From Marinimicrococcus sp033875255 (lineage in GTDB: Bacteria > Pseudomonadota > Alphaproteobacteria > Geminicoccales > Geminicoccaceae), in the NCBI GenBank assembly GCA_033875255.1, contig JAWZSN010000002.1:62001-126000 (forward strand): a stretch of 64,000 bases of DNA. Direction: 5' to 3'. Of the stretch, positions 34,823-42,424 are shown piece by piece. Within the stretch, counting starts at the first letter, position 1. The number at the start of each line of letters is the position of its first letter. The notes below the pieces were generated by a model. That model saw only the letters and a program-made list of their open reading frames with translations. It did no database searches and was not told the origin of the DNA. The position numbers and the translations under genes are program-made.

Positions 34823-36898
34823 TCAGTCCTTCCGCTCGAGCACGAGATGGCCGGCACCGTCGATGCGCGCATCGAAGCTGGCGGTCACGAAGGTGGTGGT
34901 GGTCTGCTCCTCGATCAGGCAGGGCCCGGCCACGGCGGTGCCGGGAGGCATCGCCTCGCGGGCGAAGACCGGCAGCTCGACAAAGGCGCGCGCGCCCGGC
35001 TCGAAGACCTCGCGGCGCAGGCGCGGGGCGCCGGCCTCGCGGCGGGAAGCCTCGGGTGCGGTCGCAGGGGCGGGCACGCTGGTCGCCAAGGTGAGCGCCC
35101 AGGTGAGGGTCTCCACCTCGGCATCGGGGATGACCCGGCCGAAGAGGGCGCGATAGGCCTCCTCGAACGCCGCGCGCAGGGTGGCGCCGTCAGCAGGCTC
35201 GAGCTCGCGCGTGGGAATCGCCACGGCGACCTCGTGGCCCTGGCCCACATAGCGCATGTAGATCAGCCGCTTCTGCTCGAGCCGGGCGTCCCTGGCGCCC
35301 TCGCGGACCACCTCGTGGGCCTCCGCGTGCATCTCGTCGAGCAGCGCGTTGGCGCGCGCCGCGTCGAAGCTGCCCAGCGTCAGGTGGAGCGAGCGCACCA
35401 CCTCGTAGCCCACCGGCGAGGCCAGGAAGCCCACCGCCGAGCCGACGCCGGCATTGCACGGCACCACCAGGCGGCGGATGCCCAGCTTCTCGGCGAGGCG
35501 GGCGGCGTGCAGCGGCGCCGCACCGCCGAAGGCCACCATGGCGTAGTCGGCGACATTGACGCCGCTTTCCACCGCGTGGACGCGGGCGGCGTTGGCCATG
35601 TTCTCGTCGATGATCTCGGAGATGCCGAAGGCGGCGGTGGTCTCGTCCATGCCCAAAGGCTCGCCCACCGAGCGGCCCACCGCGGCGCGCGAGGCCGCCA
35701 CGTCGAGGGTCATCTGGCCGCCGGCAAAGCCTTCGGGCGTGAGCCGGCCCAGCACCACGTCGGCGTCGGTCACGGCGGCATCCTCACCGCCGCGCCCGTA
35801 GCAGGCGGGGCCCGGCTCGGAGCCGGCGCTGTCGGGGCCCACGGTGATGCGGCCCAGCGAGTCGACCCGGCCGATCGAGCCGCCGCCGGCACCGATCTCG
35901 ACCATCTCGATCACCGGGATGCGGACGGGGAAGCCCGAGCCCTTCATGAAGCGGGCTTGGCGGTCCACCTCGAAGGTCCGCGCGGTCTGCGGCTTGCGGT
36001 CCTGGATCAGGCAGATCTTGGCGGTGGTGCCGCCCATGTCGAAGCTCAAGAGCCGGTCCTCGCCCAGCTCTGCGGCGATCTGCGAGGCCAGCATGGCGCC
36101 GCCGGCAGGACCGCTTTCCACCAGACGGATCGGAAAGCGCCGCGCCGTGCCGACCGTGGTGAGGCCGCCGCCCGAGGTCATGAGGTAGAGCGGCGCCTTC
36201 ATGCCGCGGGCCTTGAGGGCCTCCTCGAGCCGGCCCAGATAGCCGTCCATCAAAGGCTGCACATAGGCGTTGGCGACGGTGGTCGAGGTCCGCTCATACT
36301 CGCGGATCTCGGGGCAGACCTCGCTCGAGATGGCGATCGCCACGCCGGGCAGTGCCGCCTCCAGGATCTCGCGCGCCCGCCGCTCGTGCTCGCCCGCCGC
36401 GTAGGCATGGATGAAGGCGATGGCGATGCTCTCGGCCCCCGATTCCCGCAGCTTCGGCGCCAGCGCCGCCACCGCGTCCTCGTCGAGCGCCAGCAGCACC
36501 TCGCCGGCCGCCGAGACGCGCTCGGGCACGGTGAAGCGCAGGGCACGCGGCACGAGATGCTTCGGCTTCTCGATGAAGATGTCGTACTGGTCGAAGCGGC
36601 CCTCGTCGGCGATGTCGAGGACATCGCGGAAGCCCTCGGTGGTCACCAGCGCGGTCCTGGCACCCTTGCGCTCGATGATCGCATTGGTGGCCAGCGTCGT
36701 ACCATGGACGAACAGGTCGACGGCGCTGGCCTCGAGGCCCGCCTCCCGGAGGAGGATGTCGAGGCCGTTGACGACTGCCTGTTCCGGCGCGCGCGGCGTG
36801 GTCAGCACCTTGCGCGTGCGGACGTCGGTGCCGGTGTCGAGCACAAGGTCGGTGAAGGTTCCGCCGATGTCGACGGCGACGCGAACGCGACTGGACAT
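34823..36898 (-). CDS. hyuA: Hydantoinase/5-oxoprolinase subunit A family protein
   Basis: A 691-residue HyuA subunit with an actin/ASKHA-like ATPase core. The N-terminal phosphate loop VAVDIGGTFTDLVLD, the second HGTTLATNAIIERKGARTAL, the central LLSFDMGGTTAKICLIQDR and EIGAGGGSIGRVD are all family signatures. ATG 36898 fits the canonical start; frames further upstream are open but not homologous. It is the first gene of a two-gene minus-strand operon with subunit B. It probably hydrolyses a cyclic amide at the cost of ATP in nitrogen or amino-acid salvage. Confidence 0.9.
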   Translation of the reverse strand: MSSRVRVAVDIGGTFTDLVLDTGTDVRTRKVLTTPRAPEQAVVNGLDILLREAGLEASAVDLFVHGTTLATNAIIERKGARTALVTTEGFRDVLDIADEGRFDQYDIFIEKPKHLVPRALRFTVPERVSAAGEVLLALDEDAVAALAPKLRESGAESIAIAFIHAYAAGEHERRAREILEAALPGVAIAISSEVCPEIREYERTSTTVANAYVQPLMDGYLGRLEEALKARGMKAPLYLMTSGGGLTTVGTARRFPIRLVESGPAGGAMLASQIAAELGEDRLLSFDMGGTTAKICLIQDRKPQTARTFEVDRQARFMKGSGFPVRIPVIEMVEIGAGGGSIGRVDSLGRITVGPDSAGSEPGPACYGRGGEDAAVTDADVVLGRLTPEGFAGGQMTLDVAASRAAVGRSVGEPLGMDETTAAFGISEIIDENMANAARVHAVESGVNVADYAMVAFGGAAPLHAARLAEKLGIRRLVVPCNAGVGSAVGFLASPVGYEVVRSLHLTLGSFDAARANALLDEMHAEAHEVVREGARDARLEQKRLIYMRYVGQGHEVAVAIPTRELEPADGATLRAAFEEAYRALFGRVIPDAEVETLTWALTLATSVPAPATAPEASRREAGAPRLRREVFEPGARAFVELPVFAREAMPPGTAVAGPCLIEEQTTTTFVTASFDARIDGAGHLVLERKD

Positions 36899-37006
36899 GA
36901 TCTTCAATGGGACTCCTGTCGACGGGGGCCTTGGCGGTTCCGCAAGGCGCGTCATGTTCAGCACAGGCACCCCCGGACTGCCAACAGTTGCATGATGGAG
37001 ATGGTC

Positions 37007-37579
37007 ATGCGTCGAGCCGTTTTCGCTCTTGCTTTTGCCGCCGCGGCGCTGCCGGCGGCAGTCGCCCAGGCAGCGGCGGCCGGCTGGCGGCCCGATCCGG
37101 CGGCAAGCTCGCTGTCCTTCGAGGCCCGCCAGGGAACGAGCCGGCTCACCGGCGGCTTCGAGCGGTTCGAGGCCAGCATCGAGTTCGACCCGGCACGGCC
37201 GGAGGCGGCGGCGATCGAGGTCACGGTCGACGTCACCAGCCTGCGGCTGGGCGACCCCTCGCGGCGCGGCGAGGTGCTCTCGCAGGCCGGGCTCGATGCC
37301 GGTGCGTTCGCCCGGGCGACCTACGAGACGGTCTCCGTGACGCCGCTGGGCGACGACCGCTACGCCATCGAGGCGCGCCTCACCTTGCGCGGGGTCACGC
37401 AGCCGCTCAGCCACGACGCGGTGATCCGTGTGAGCGGCGACGAGGCGCATGCCGAGGGGCTGGTGCCGGTCGACCGCAACGCCTTCGGCGTGGGCCAGGG
37501 GCCGTTCGCCAGCGAGGAGGTGATGGCAGCCGAGGTGCTGGTGCGCTTTGCGATCGCTGCCCGGCGAGCCGGCGGATGA
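37007..37579 (+). CDS. YceI-family periplasmic lipid-binding protein (first copy)
   Basis: A 190-residue secreted protein with a Sec signal (MRRAVFALAFAAAALPAAVAQA). The mature part is a YceI beta-barrel: WRPDPAASSLSFEARQG, LTGGFERFEASIEFDP, SLRLGDPSRRGEVLSQAGLDAG and LTLRGVTQPLSHDAVI. The family binds polyisoprenoids such as quinones in a lipocalin-like fold. Several ATGs lie close together; 37007 has GGAG at good spacing. Its stop overlaps the cytochrome b561 start in an ATGA, matching the common yceJ-yceI pairing in which a b-type cytochrome and the quinone-binding protein work together. Confidence 0.88.
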   Translation: MRRAVFALAFAAAALPAAVAQAAAAGWRPDPAASSLSFEARQGTSRLTGGFERFEASIEFDPARPEAAAIEVTVDVTSLRLGDPSRRGEVLSQAGLDAGAFARATYETVSVTPLGDDRYAIEARLTLRGVTQPLSHDAVIRVSGDEAHAEGLVPVDRNAFGVGQGPFASEEVMAAEVLVRFAIAARRAGG

Positions 37580-38157
37580 GGCGCGCGCCGGTGGCGCTGC
37601 GCAACAGCGCCGAGGAATGGGGGGCCGTCGCCAAGGCGCTGCACTGGCTGCTGGCGGCTCTGCTGGCCGGCCAGTGGGCGCTGGGCTTCTACATGAGCGG
37701 CCTGGCGGAGACCGACCTGATGCTGCGCTTCGAGCTGTACCAACTCCACAAGTCGGCGGGGCTCACGCTGCTGCTGCTGGTGCTCTTGCGCCTCGCCTGG
37801 CGGGCGGGTGGCCCGGTGCCGGGCTGGCCGCAGGGCATGCCGCGCTGGGAGCGCCGCGCCGCCAGCGCCAGCCACGCTCTTCTCTACGTGCTCATGATCG
37901 GCCTGCCGGTCACCGGCTTTCTCATGGTCTCGACCTCGCCGCTCGGCCTGCCGACCCGGTTCTGGGGTCTTTTCGCCGTGCCCCACCCGCTGGGCCCCAA
38001 CGCCACGCTGGAACGGGCCTTCGCGAATATCCACGAGAATCTCGCATGGGCCTTCGCATTCCTCGTGCTGCTGCATGTGGCGGCAGCGCTCAAGCACCAT
38101 TTCCGCGACCGCGACCGGGTGCTGGTGCGGATGCTTCCTGCTCGCTTCTTCCGCTGA
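37576..38157 (+). CDS. Cytochrome b561
   Basis: A 193-residue four-helix membrane cytochrome. Conserved His residues that bind two b hemes can be seen in AKALHWLLAALL, YQLHKSAGLTLL, ASHALLYVLMIG and ALKHHFRD regions. It passes electrons between quinol and a periplasmic acceptor; E. coli CybB/YceJ act as superoxide:quinone oxidoreductases. Translationally coupled to YceI upstream. Its 3' end overlaps the convergent sulfatase-like gene by 68 bp, and the overlapped C-terminus (VLLHVAAALKHHFRDRDRVL) is conserved, so this frame is secure. Confidence 0.9.
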   Translation: MRRAPVALRNSAEEWGAVAKALHWLLAALLAGQWALGFYMSGLAETDLMLRFELYQLHKSAGLTLLLLVLLRLAWRAGGPVPGWPQGMPRWERRAASASHALLYVLMIGLPVTGFLMVSTSPLGLPTRFWGLFAVPHPLGPNATLERAFANIHENLAWAFAFLVLLHVAAALKHHFRDRDRVLVRMLPARFFR

Positions 38158-39760
38158 ACGCCTCGAGGAGGAAGCCGCGGAAGGCCTCCATCGGGTGGAC
38201 GGCGGCATCGGCGCCGGGCGTGGTGCCGGCGGTCAGCCCCCAGGCGCGGAACGGCGCCAGCAAACCGGGATCGCCACTGACGACGTGGACGGGAACGCGA
38301 CGCTCGTCCGGGGCGCCGCTCACCAGCGGCGCGGGCTCGTGATCGCCCAGCACGACCAGCAGGGTCCGGCGGTCGACGAAGCGGGTGCTGTAGGCCTGGA
38401 TCGTCGCGAGCACCAGGTCGAGGGCCCCCAGATAGTGGCGCTTGAGGCTCGCCGGGTCGCGCCAGACCTCGCGGGCCTCGCCGCCGTGGCGGGGCAGGCC
38501 GGCAAAGAGGCTGCCGTCGCCGATCAGGGTCCAGTCCTCGACCAGCGGCGGGATGGGCGTGAAGGGGGCGTGGCTGCCGATCAGCGCTGCCTGCAGGAAG
38601 AGTGGCCGGCGCTCCATCGACTGGCCCCGCTCCAGCGCCTCGAGGGTGGCGAGCGTGTACTGGTCGGGCATGGTCACCCAGTCGAAGCCGGGGCCGCGAT
38701 AGCCCAGATCGGGGGCGGCGTAGACCGTCTCGAAGCCGAGGCGCCCCAGCTCCGGCCAGGCTTCGGTGATGGCCGGCACGGCCAACACGCTGCGATGGCC
38801 GCTGCGCGCGAAGAGATGCGCGAGATCGGCGCTGGCGCGCTCCAGATAGACGCGAAAGCTCGCCTGGTCGGCGGTGCGGATGCCGCTTGCCAACGTCGCG
38901 TGGGCGAGCCACGACTGGCCGCCCACGGTGGGCGAGATGAGCCAGCCGCTGGCAGCGGACAGGCCGTGTGCATCCAGCGCCCGTTCCCAGGTCGCGAGCC
39001 GCGGGCGGATGGTGCCGGCAAAGGCCGGCTGCTCCAGCGCCGTGCGCCCGTAGGACTCGACGAACAGGACCAGCACGTCGACGCCGTCGAGCCGGCCGAG
39101 CAGCAGGTCGGGCGGTATGGCCTCGGCCGGGTCGGCCTCGGCGGTCTGCCGCCAGCGCCGGGCGGCGTCCGCGGCGTCGGCCGCCCGCTCGAGTTGAGCC
39201 GCCACCTGGTAAAAGCCGTGGAGGCTCACCAGCGGCAGCCCGACCTGCCGGCCGGGAGCGGGCGTGGCCATGCCGGCCAGGGCCATGCTGCCGGCCGCCA
39301 GCGTCACCGCGAGGGCGGCGGGCCGTGCCACTCCCAGCCCGGCCAGACCCGAGAGAAACCGCGCGGTCAGCACATAGAGGAGAAGCACCGTCAAGGCCGC
39401 AGTGAGGAGGAGCAAGACGGTTGCCGGCAGGCCGAAGCTGTCGCGGCTCAGTGCAATCAGCGAGCCTGCCAGCGGCACGTCGAAGACCAGTGTCACCGGC
39501 CGTCCCATCATTCGCCAGACTGCCCAATCGACGAGACGGAAGGCGATCAGCAGGGCCAGCGGTGCGGCCAGCAGCCGTGCCGCCAGGAGACGCCGGGGGC
39601 GCGGCAGGAGGGCGCACAGCGCCAGTGCCGTGACGAGCTCGAGGGGCACCGCCCAAGTGCCGATGCGGCCGAGGTCGGCCAACGAGGTGGGAAGATTGAG
39701 GGCGAGGGCCAGCACGAGCCCGGCGGCGAGCGTCGGCAGCAAGCGCGCCGTGCGGCTCAC
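38090..39760 (-). CDS. Membrane sulfatase/LTA-synthase-like protein (alkaline phosphatase superfamily)
   Basis: A protein of about 556 residues with four to five N-terminal hydrophobic helices and a C-terminal periplasmic catalytic domain. The latter shows DVLVLFVESYGRTALEQ, the candidate nucleophile in TVGGQSWLAHATLASG and the metal motif VVLGDHEPAPL. Members hydrolyse sulfate esters or transfer phosphoglycerol/phosphoethanolamine. The start is GTG at 39760, overlapping the CDP-alcohol phosphatidyltransferase stop (GTGA). Pairing with a phosphatidyltransferase favours a role in lipid head-group or glycan modification. The stop lies inside the cytochrome b561 gene (68-bp convergent overlap). 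Confidence 0.8.
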   Translation of the reverse strand: MSRTARLLPTLAAGLVLALALNLPTSLADLGRIGTWAVPLELVTALALCALLPRPRRLLAARLLAAPLALLIAFRLVDWAVWRMMGRPVTLVFDVPLAGSLIALSRDSFGLPATVLLLLTAALTVLLLYVLTARFLSGLAGLGVARPAALAVTLAAGSMALAGMATPAPGRQVGLPLVSLHGFYQVAAQLERAADAADAARRWRQTAEADPAEAIPPDLLLGRLDGVDVLVLFVESYGRTALEQPAFAGTIRPRLATWERALDAHGLSAASGWLISPTVGGQSWLAHATLASGIRTADQASFRVYLERASADLAHLFARSGHRSVLAVPAITEAWPELGRLGFETVYAAPDLGYRGPGFDWVTMPDQYTLATLEALERGQSMERRPLFLQAALIGSHAPFTPIPPLVEDWTLIGDGSLFAGLPRHGGEAREVWRDPASLKRHYLGALDLVLATIQAYSTRFVDRRTLLVVLGDHEPAPLVSGAPDERRVPVHVVSGDPGLLAPFRAWGLTAGTTPGADAAVHPMEAFRGFLLEAFSGRSEQEASAPAPGRGRGNGA

Positions 39761-40461
39761 GGCGCATCGCCGCGGCGGCGCCACAGCCAGAGCCCGTCCA
39801 TGGCGAAGGACAGGGTCACCGCCGCCAGCGCCAGGGCGGCCATTGACATGGCCCAGCCGGCCGGCACCACCGGCGCGAGCCCGCCGGTCATGAGCAGGAT
39901 GGGCAGGGCGCAGCAGGTCTTGCGCCGCAGGCTCTCGGGAAGCGGTCGGGCGAGCCACGGCAGCATGCGCCCGCCGATCACGAAGAGCGGCCGCCACAGA
40001 CCCGCCAGGAGGATCCATGGGCCCGCTTTGCCGGAGACGGCCAGGACCATCGACACGACGATCATCAAGACGGTGTCCGTCTCCATGTCGAGGCGGGCGC
40101 CGAACCGGCTTTCCTGGCCGAGCCGGCGGGCGATCCAGCCGTCGACCCCGTCGAGCAGGGCGGCCGGAGCGGCGAGGCTTACCGCCAGCCAGGCATCCGG
40201 CCCCGGCGTCCCGCCCGGCACCAGCAGCGCCAGCAGAAGGAGGGCCAGCACAAGTCGCGCGGTCGTGATCGTGTTGGCGAGACCGAAGGGGGTGGTGGCG
40301 CGCCGGTGGAAGGCGACGCCCACGGCCCCCGCCCCGGCAAGCGCGGCCGTGCCGGATGCTGCCGGTGACAGCCCGGCCATGTACCCTACCGCCAGCCCGA
40401 CCAGGGCGGGAAGGGCGGCAGCACCGGCAGCATTGAGGAAGGTAGGCGTGAAACTGGTCAT
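39757..40461 (-). CDS. CDP-alcohol phosphatidyltransferase
   Basis: A 234-residue membrane enzyme with the full CDP-alcohol phosphotransferase motif: DG at 107-108, AR at 111-112, G at 121, D at 125 and D at 129. The surrounding helices are strongly hydrophobic. It swaps CMP of a CDP-alcohol (usually CDP-diacylglycerol) for an alcohol head group. It is the first gene of a minus-strand pair with the sulfatase-like protein and diverges from the GTP cyclohydrolase gene (192-bp spacer). The long N-terminal part before the motif (about 105 residues) is longer than in PgsA, so the acceptor may be unusual. Confidence 0.85.
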   Translation of the reverse strand: MTSFTPTFLNAAGAAALPALVGLAVGYMAGLSPAASGTAALAGAGAVGVAFHRRATTPFGLANTITTARLVLALLLLALLVPGGTPGPDAWLAVSLAAPAALLDGVDGWIARRLGQESRFGARLDMETDTVLMIVVSMVLAVSGKAGPWILLAGLWRPLFVIGGRMLPWLARPLPESLRRKTCCALPILLMTGGLAPVVPAGWAMSMAALALAAVTLSFAMDGLWLWRRRGDAP

Positions 40462-40653
40462 GATCCGGTCTTACGCTGGAGGTCGGGCGGCGGATTTCGG
40501 GCGTCGTGCGTCACTGGGCGGGCACCGTGACGAAACGAACCTTCGGCCGGACCATCGCTTGCTCTATATGATGCTTCGCGTCACGGGGCGAGCACCGCCG
40601 GAACCAAATGCCTGCGAGCTGCGTATGAACCTCTGGGCCGTACTAGCCGGAAG
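40462..40653. promoter_or_regulatory. Divergent spacer before the GTP-cyclohydrolase arm
   Basis: This 192-bp spacer lies between the CDP-alcohol phosphatidyltransferase and ribA-like starts. It holds an imperfect hairpin GTCAC...GTGAC (about 40510-40545) and an AT-richer stretch CTCTATATGATG near 40561-40572 that could be a -10 region for the plus strand. I looked for an FMN riboswitch and did not find its conserved elements. Confidence 0.4.
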
Positions 40654-41781
40654 ATGACGGTGAACGAGACACTGGGGTCAGCGACAAGAGACGTGGCGCA
40701 GGTTGCTGCCGCCGAGCGGGTGCTGCGCAGCGGTGGCGTGTGCCGCGTTGTCGGCCGCGAGGGGGCGGTGCTGGTGGCTGCGGTGGACGCCACCGACGGG
40801 ACACGCTGGCGCGACTGGGCGGCCGCGCAGCCCGCCGGCCTGCGGCTGGTGCTGACGGGTCCGCGCGCCCTTGCCGTCGGGCTGGCGGTGCCGGGCGCCG
40901 CGTGCGCCGCCATCACCTTCGCCGGACCGGTCACGGCGGCCTGCATCGAGGCGCTGGCGGGGCGCGGGCCGTTGCCGAGCGGCACCGGGCTCGCCTGCTA
41001 CCACGCCAGCGAGGCCGAGCGGGCGGCCATCGAGCTTGCCAAGCGGGCGGGCCTGCTGCCGGCGATCCTGTCGTTGCCCGACAGCGCCGGCGAGGTGGAG
41101 CATACGGTCGGGGCCGATGCGGTGCTGAGCCAGGCGTGCCGCGATGCGCGGGCGCTCGAGCCCGTGGTCGAGGCGATGCTGCCGATCGCCGCCACCGACA
41201 AGGCGCGCCTGGTGGCGTTTCGCGCGCCCGGCTCGTCGCTCGAGCATGTGGCCCTGCTGGTCGGTCGCCCCGAGGATGTCGAGGCGCCCTTGTGTCGGCT
41301 GCATTCCGAATGCCTCACGGGCGATCTCTTCGGCTCGCTGCGCTGCGACTGCGGCGAGCAGCTCGACGGCGCCATTGCCCGGATGGCCCAGGAGGGCCAC
41401 GGCGTGCTGCTCTATCTGCGCCAGGAGGGGCGCGGCATCGGGCTGGTGAACAAGCTGCGCGCCTATCGCCTGCAGGAGCAGGGCCTGGACACCGTCGACG
41501 CCAACACGCATCTGGGCTTTCATCCCGACGAGCGCGATTTCGCCATCGCCGCAGCCATGCTGGAGAGGCTCGGCATCGCGCGGATCCGCCTCCTCACCAA
41601 CAATCCGGAAAAGCTCGATGCCCTGGCCGGCCACGGTGTGGAGATCGTCGAGCGCCTGCCGCTGAGCTTCGCCGCCAACCGGCACAACCGCGCCTATCTC
41701 GAGACCAAGGCGCGGCGCAGCGGCCATCTGTTACGCTTCCTCGACGGAAGGCCGGTGCTGGCCGGCGGTGCGGAGGTCTAG
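40654..41781 (+). CDS. ribA: GTP cyclohydrolase II with a distinct N-terminal domain
   Basis: A 375-residue protein. Residues from about 180 form a complete GTP cyclohydrolase II: the zinc Cys cluster HSECLTGDLFGSLRCDCGEQL (C-x10-C-x-C), LYLRQEGRGIGLVNKLRAY with the Tyr equivalent to E. coli Tyr105, DANTHLGFHPDERDF and LLTNNPEKL. It would open GTP to a diaminopyrimidine ribotide, formate and pyrophosphate. The N-terminal 180 residues are not a DHBP synthase (no acidic D-D-E-D-R-E-N motif) and I do not recognise them. It starts a plus-strand arm with yceI and a RibD-like reductase. It may be a specialised paralog, not the housekeeping riboflavin enzyme. Confidence 0.85.
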   Translation: MTVNETLGSATRDVAQVAAAERVLRSGGVCRVVGREGAVLVAAVDATDGTRWRDWAAAQPAGLRLVLTGPRALAVGLAVPGAACAAITFAGPVTAACIEALAGRGPLPSGTGLACYHASEAERAAIELAKRAGLLPAILSLPDSAGEVEHTVGADAVLSQACRDARALEPVVEAMLPIAATDKARLVAFRAPGSSLEHVALLVGRPEDVEAPLCRLHSECLTGDLFGSLRCDCGEQLDGAIARMAQEGHGVLLYLRQEGRGIGLVNKLRAYRLQEQGLDTVDANTHLGFHPDERDFAIAAAMLERLGIARIRLLTNNPEKLDALAGHGVEIVERLPLSFAANRHNRAYLETKARRSGHLLRFLDGRPVLAGGAEV

Positions 41782-41820
41782 CAGCGCCGGGAGGCTCACA
41801 AGATCAGGGGAGTTGTGCCG

Positions 41821-42420
41821 ATGGTGCGCGATCGCATCTTCAAGGTCCTTCCTGCGGCGTGGCTGGCGGCCGTCCTGCTGGCCCCCGCAGGCGCCTCGGC
41901 GGAGCCACGCCGCTTCACCATCGACCCCGAGCACTTTCACCTGGGCTTCGCTGCCACCCATATCGGCTATGCCGACGTGCTGGGTCTGTTCCTCGAGGGC
42001 GGCGGAAGCTTCGTCTATGACGAGGAGGCCCGCGCGCTCTCCGAGCTGCGCGTCACCGTCGACGCCGCCAGCGTCTTCACCAACCACGCCAAGCGCGACG
42101 GTCATCTGCGCAGCAAGGACTTCCTGGCGGCCGGCGCCCACCCCGAGATCACCTTCGTGATGACCGGGGCCGAGCCTGGCAGCGAGACCGCCGGGACGGT
42201 CACCGGTGATCTCACCATGCGCGGCCAGACCCATCCGGTCACGCTCGAGGTCGTCCTCAACAAAGCCGGCACCTATCCCTACAACGACAATTACGTGCTC
42301 GGCATCTCGGCCCGCACGGTCATCGAGCGCAGCCGCTGGGGCATGACCTATGCCGTCGAGAACGGCTGGGTCGCCGACGCCATCCCCATCACCATCGAGA
42401 TCGAGGCGATCCGCGAGTAG
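41821..42420 (+). CDS. YceI-family periplasmic protein (second copy)
   Basis: A 199-residue exported protein with a Sec signal (up to about APAGASA) and a YceI barrel: RRFTIDPEHFHLGFAATHIGY, DVLGLFLEGGGSFVYDEEA, HAKRDGHLRSKDFLAAGAHPEI and GDLTMRGQTHPVTLEVVLNK. It lies between two genes for GTP-derived metabolism, 39 bp after ribA and 4 bp before the RibD-like gene, an odd place for a lipid-binding protein. ATG 41821 has GGGGAG at good spacing; a GTG two codons earlier is possible. It may carry or sense a hydrophobic product or quinone in the periplasm; that is inference. Confidence 0.88.
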   Translation: MVRDRIFKVLPAAWLAAVLLAPAGASAEPRRFTIDPEHFHLGFAATHIGYADVLGLFLEGGGSFVYDEEARALSELRVTVDAASVFTNHAKRDGHLRSKDFLAAGAHPEITFVMTGAEPGSETAGTVTGDLTMRGQTHPVTLEVVLNKAGTYPYNDNYVLGISARTVIERSRWGMTYAVENGWVADAIPITIEIEAIRE

Positions 42421-42424
42421 CGCC

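Noticed and set aside
34571..37579. A single 1002-codon plus-strand frame
   Set aside because: It is antisense to both hydantoinase subunits; only the YceI part at its end is real.
40462..40653. FMN riboswitch before the ribA-like gene
   Set aside because: The conserved RFN-element helices and loop sequences are not visible; only a weak hairpin is present.
38075..40657. A long plus-strand frame across the sulfatase and phosphatidyltransferase genes
   Set aside because: Its translation is low-complexity Arg/Gln/Ala-rich; the opposite strand carries complete family motifs.
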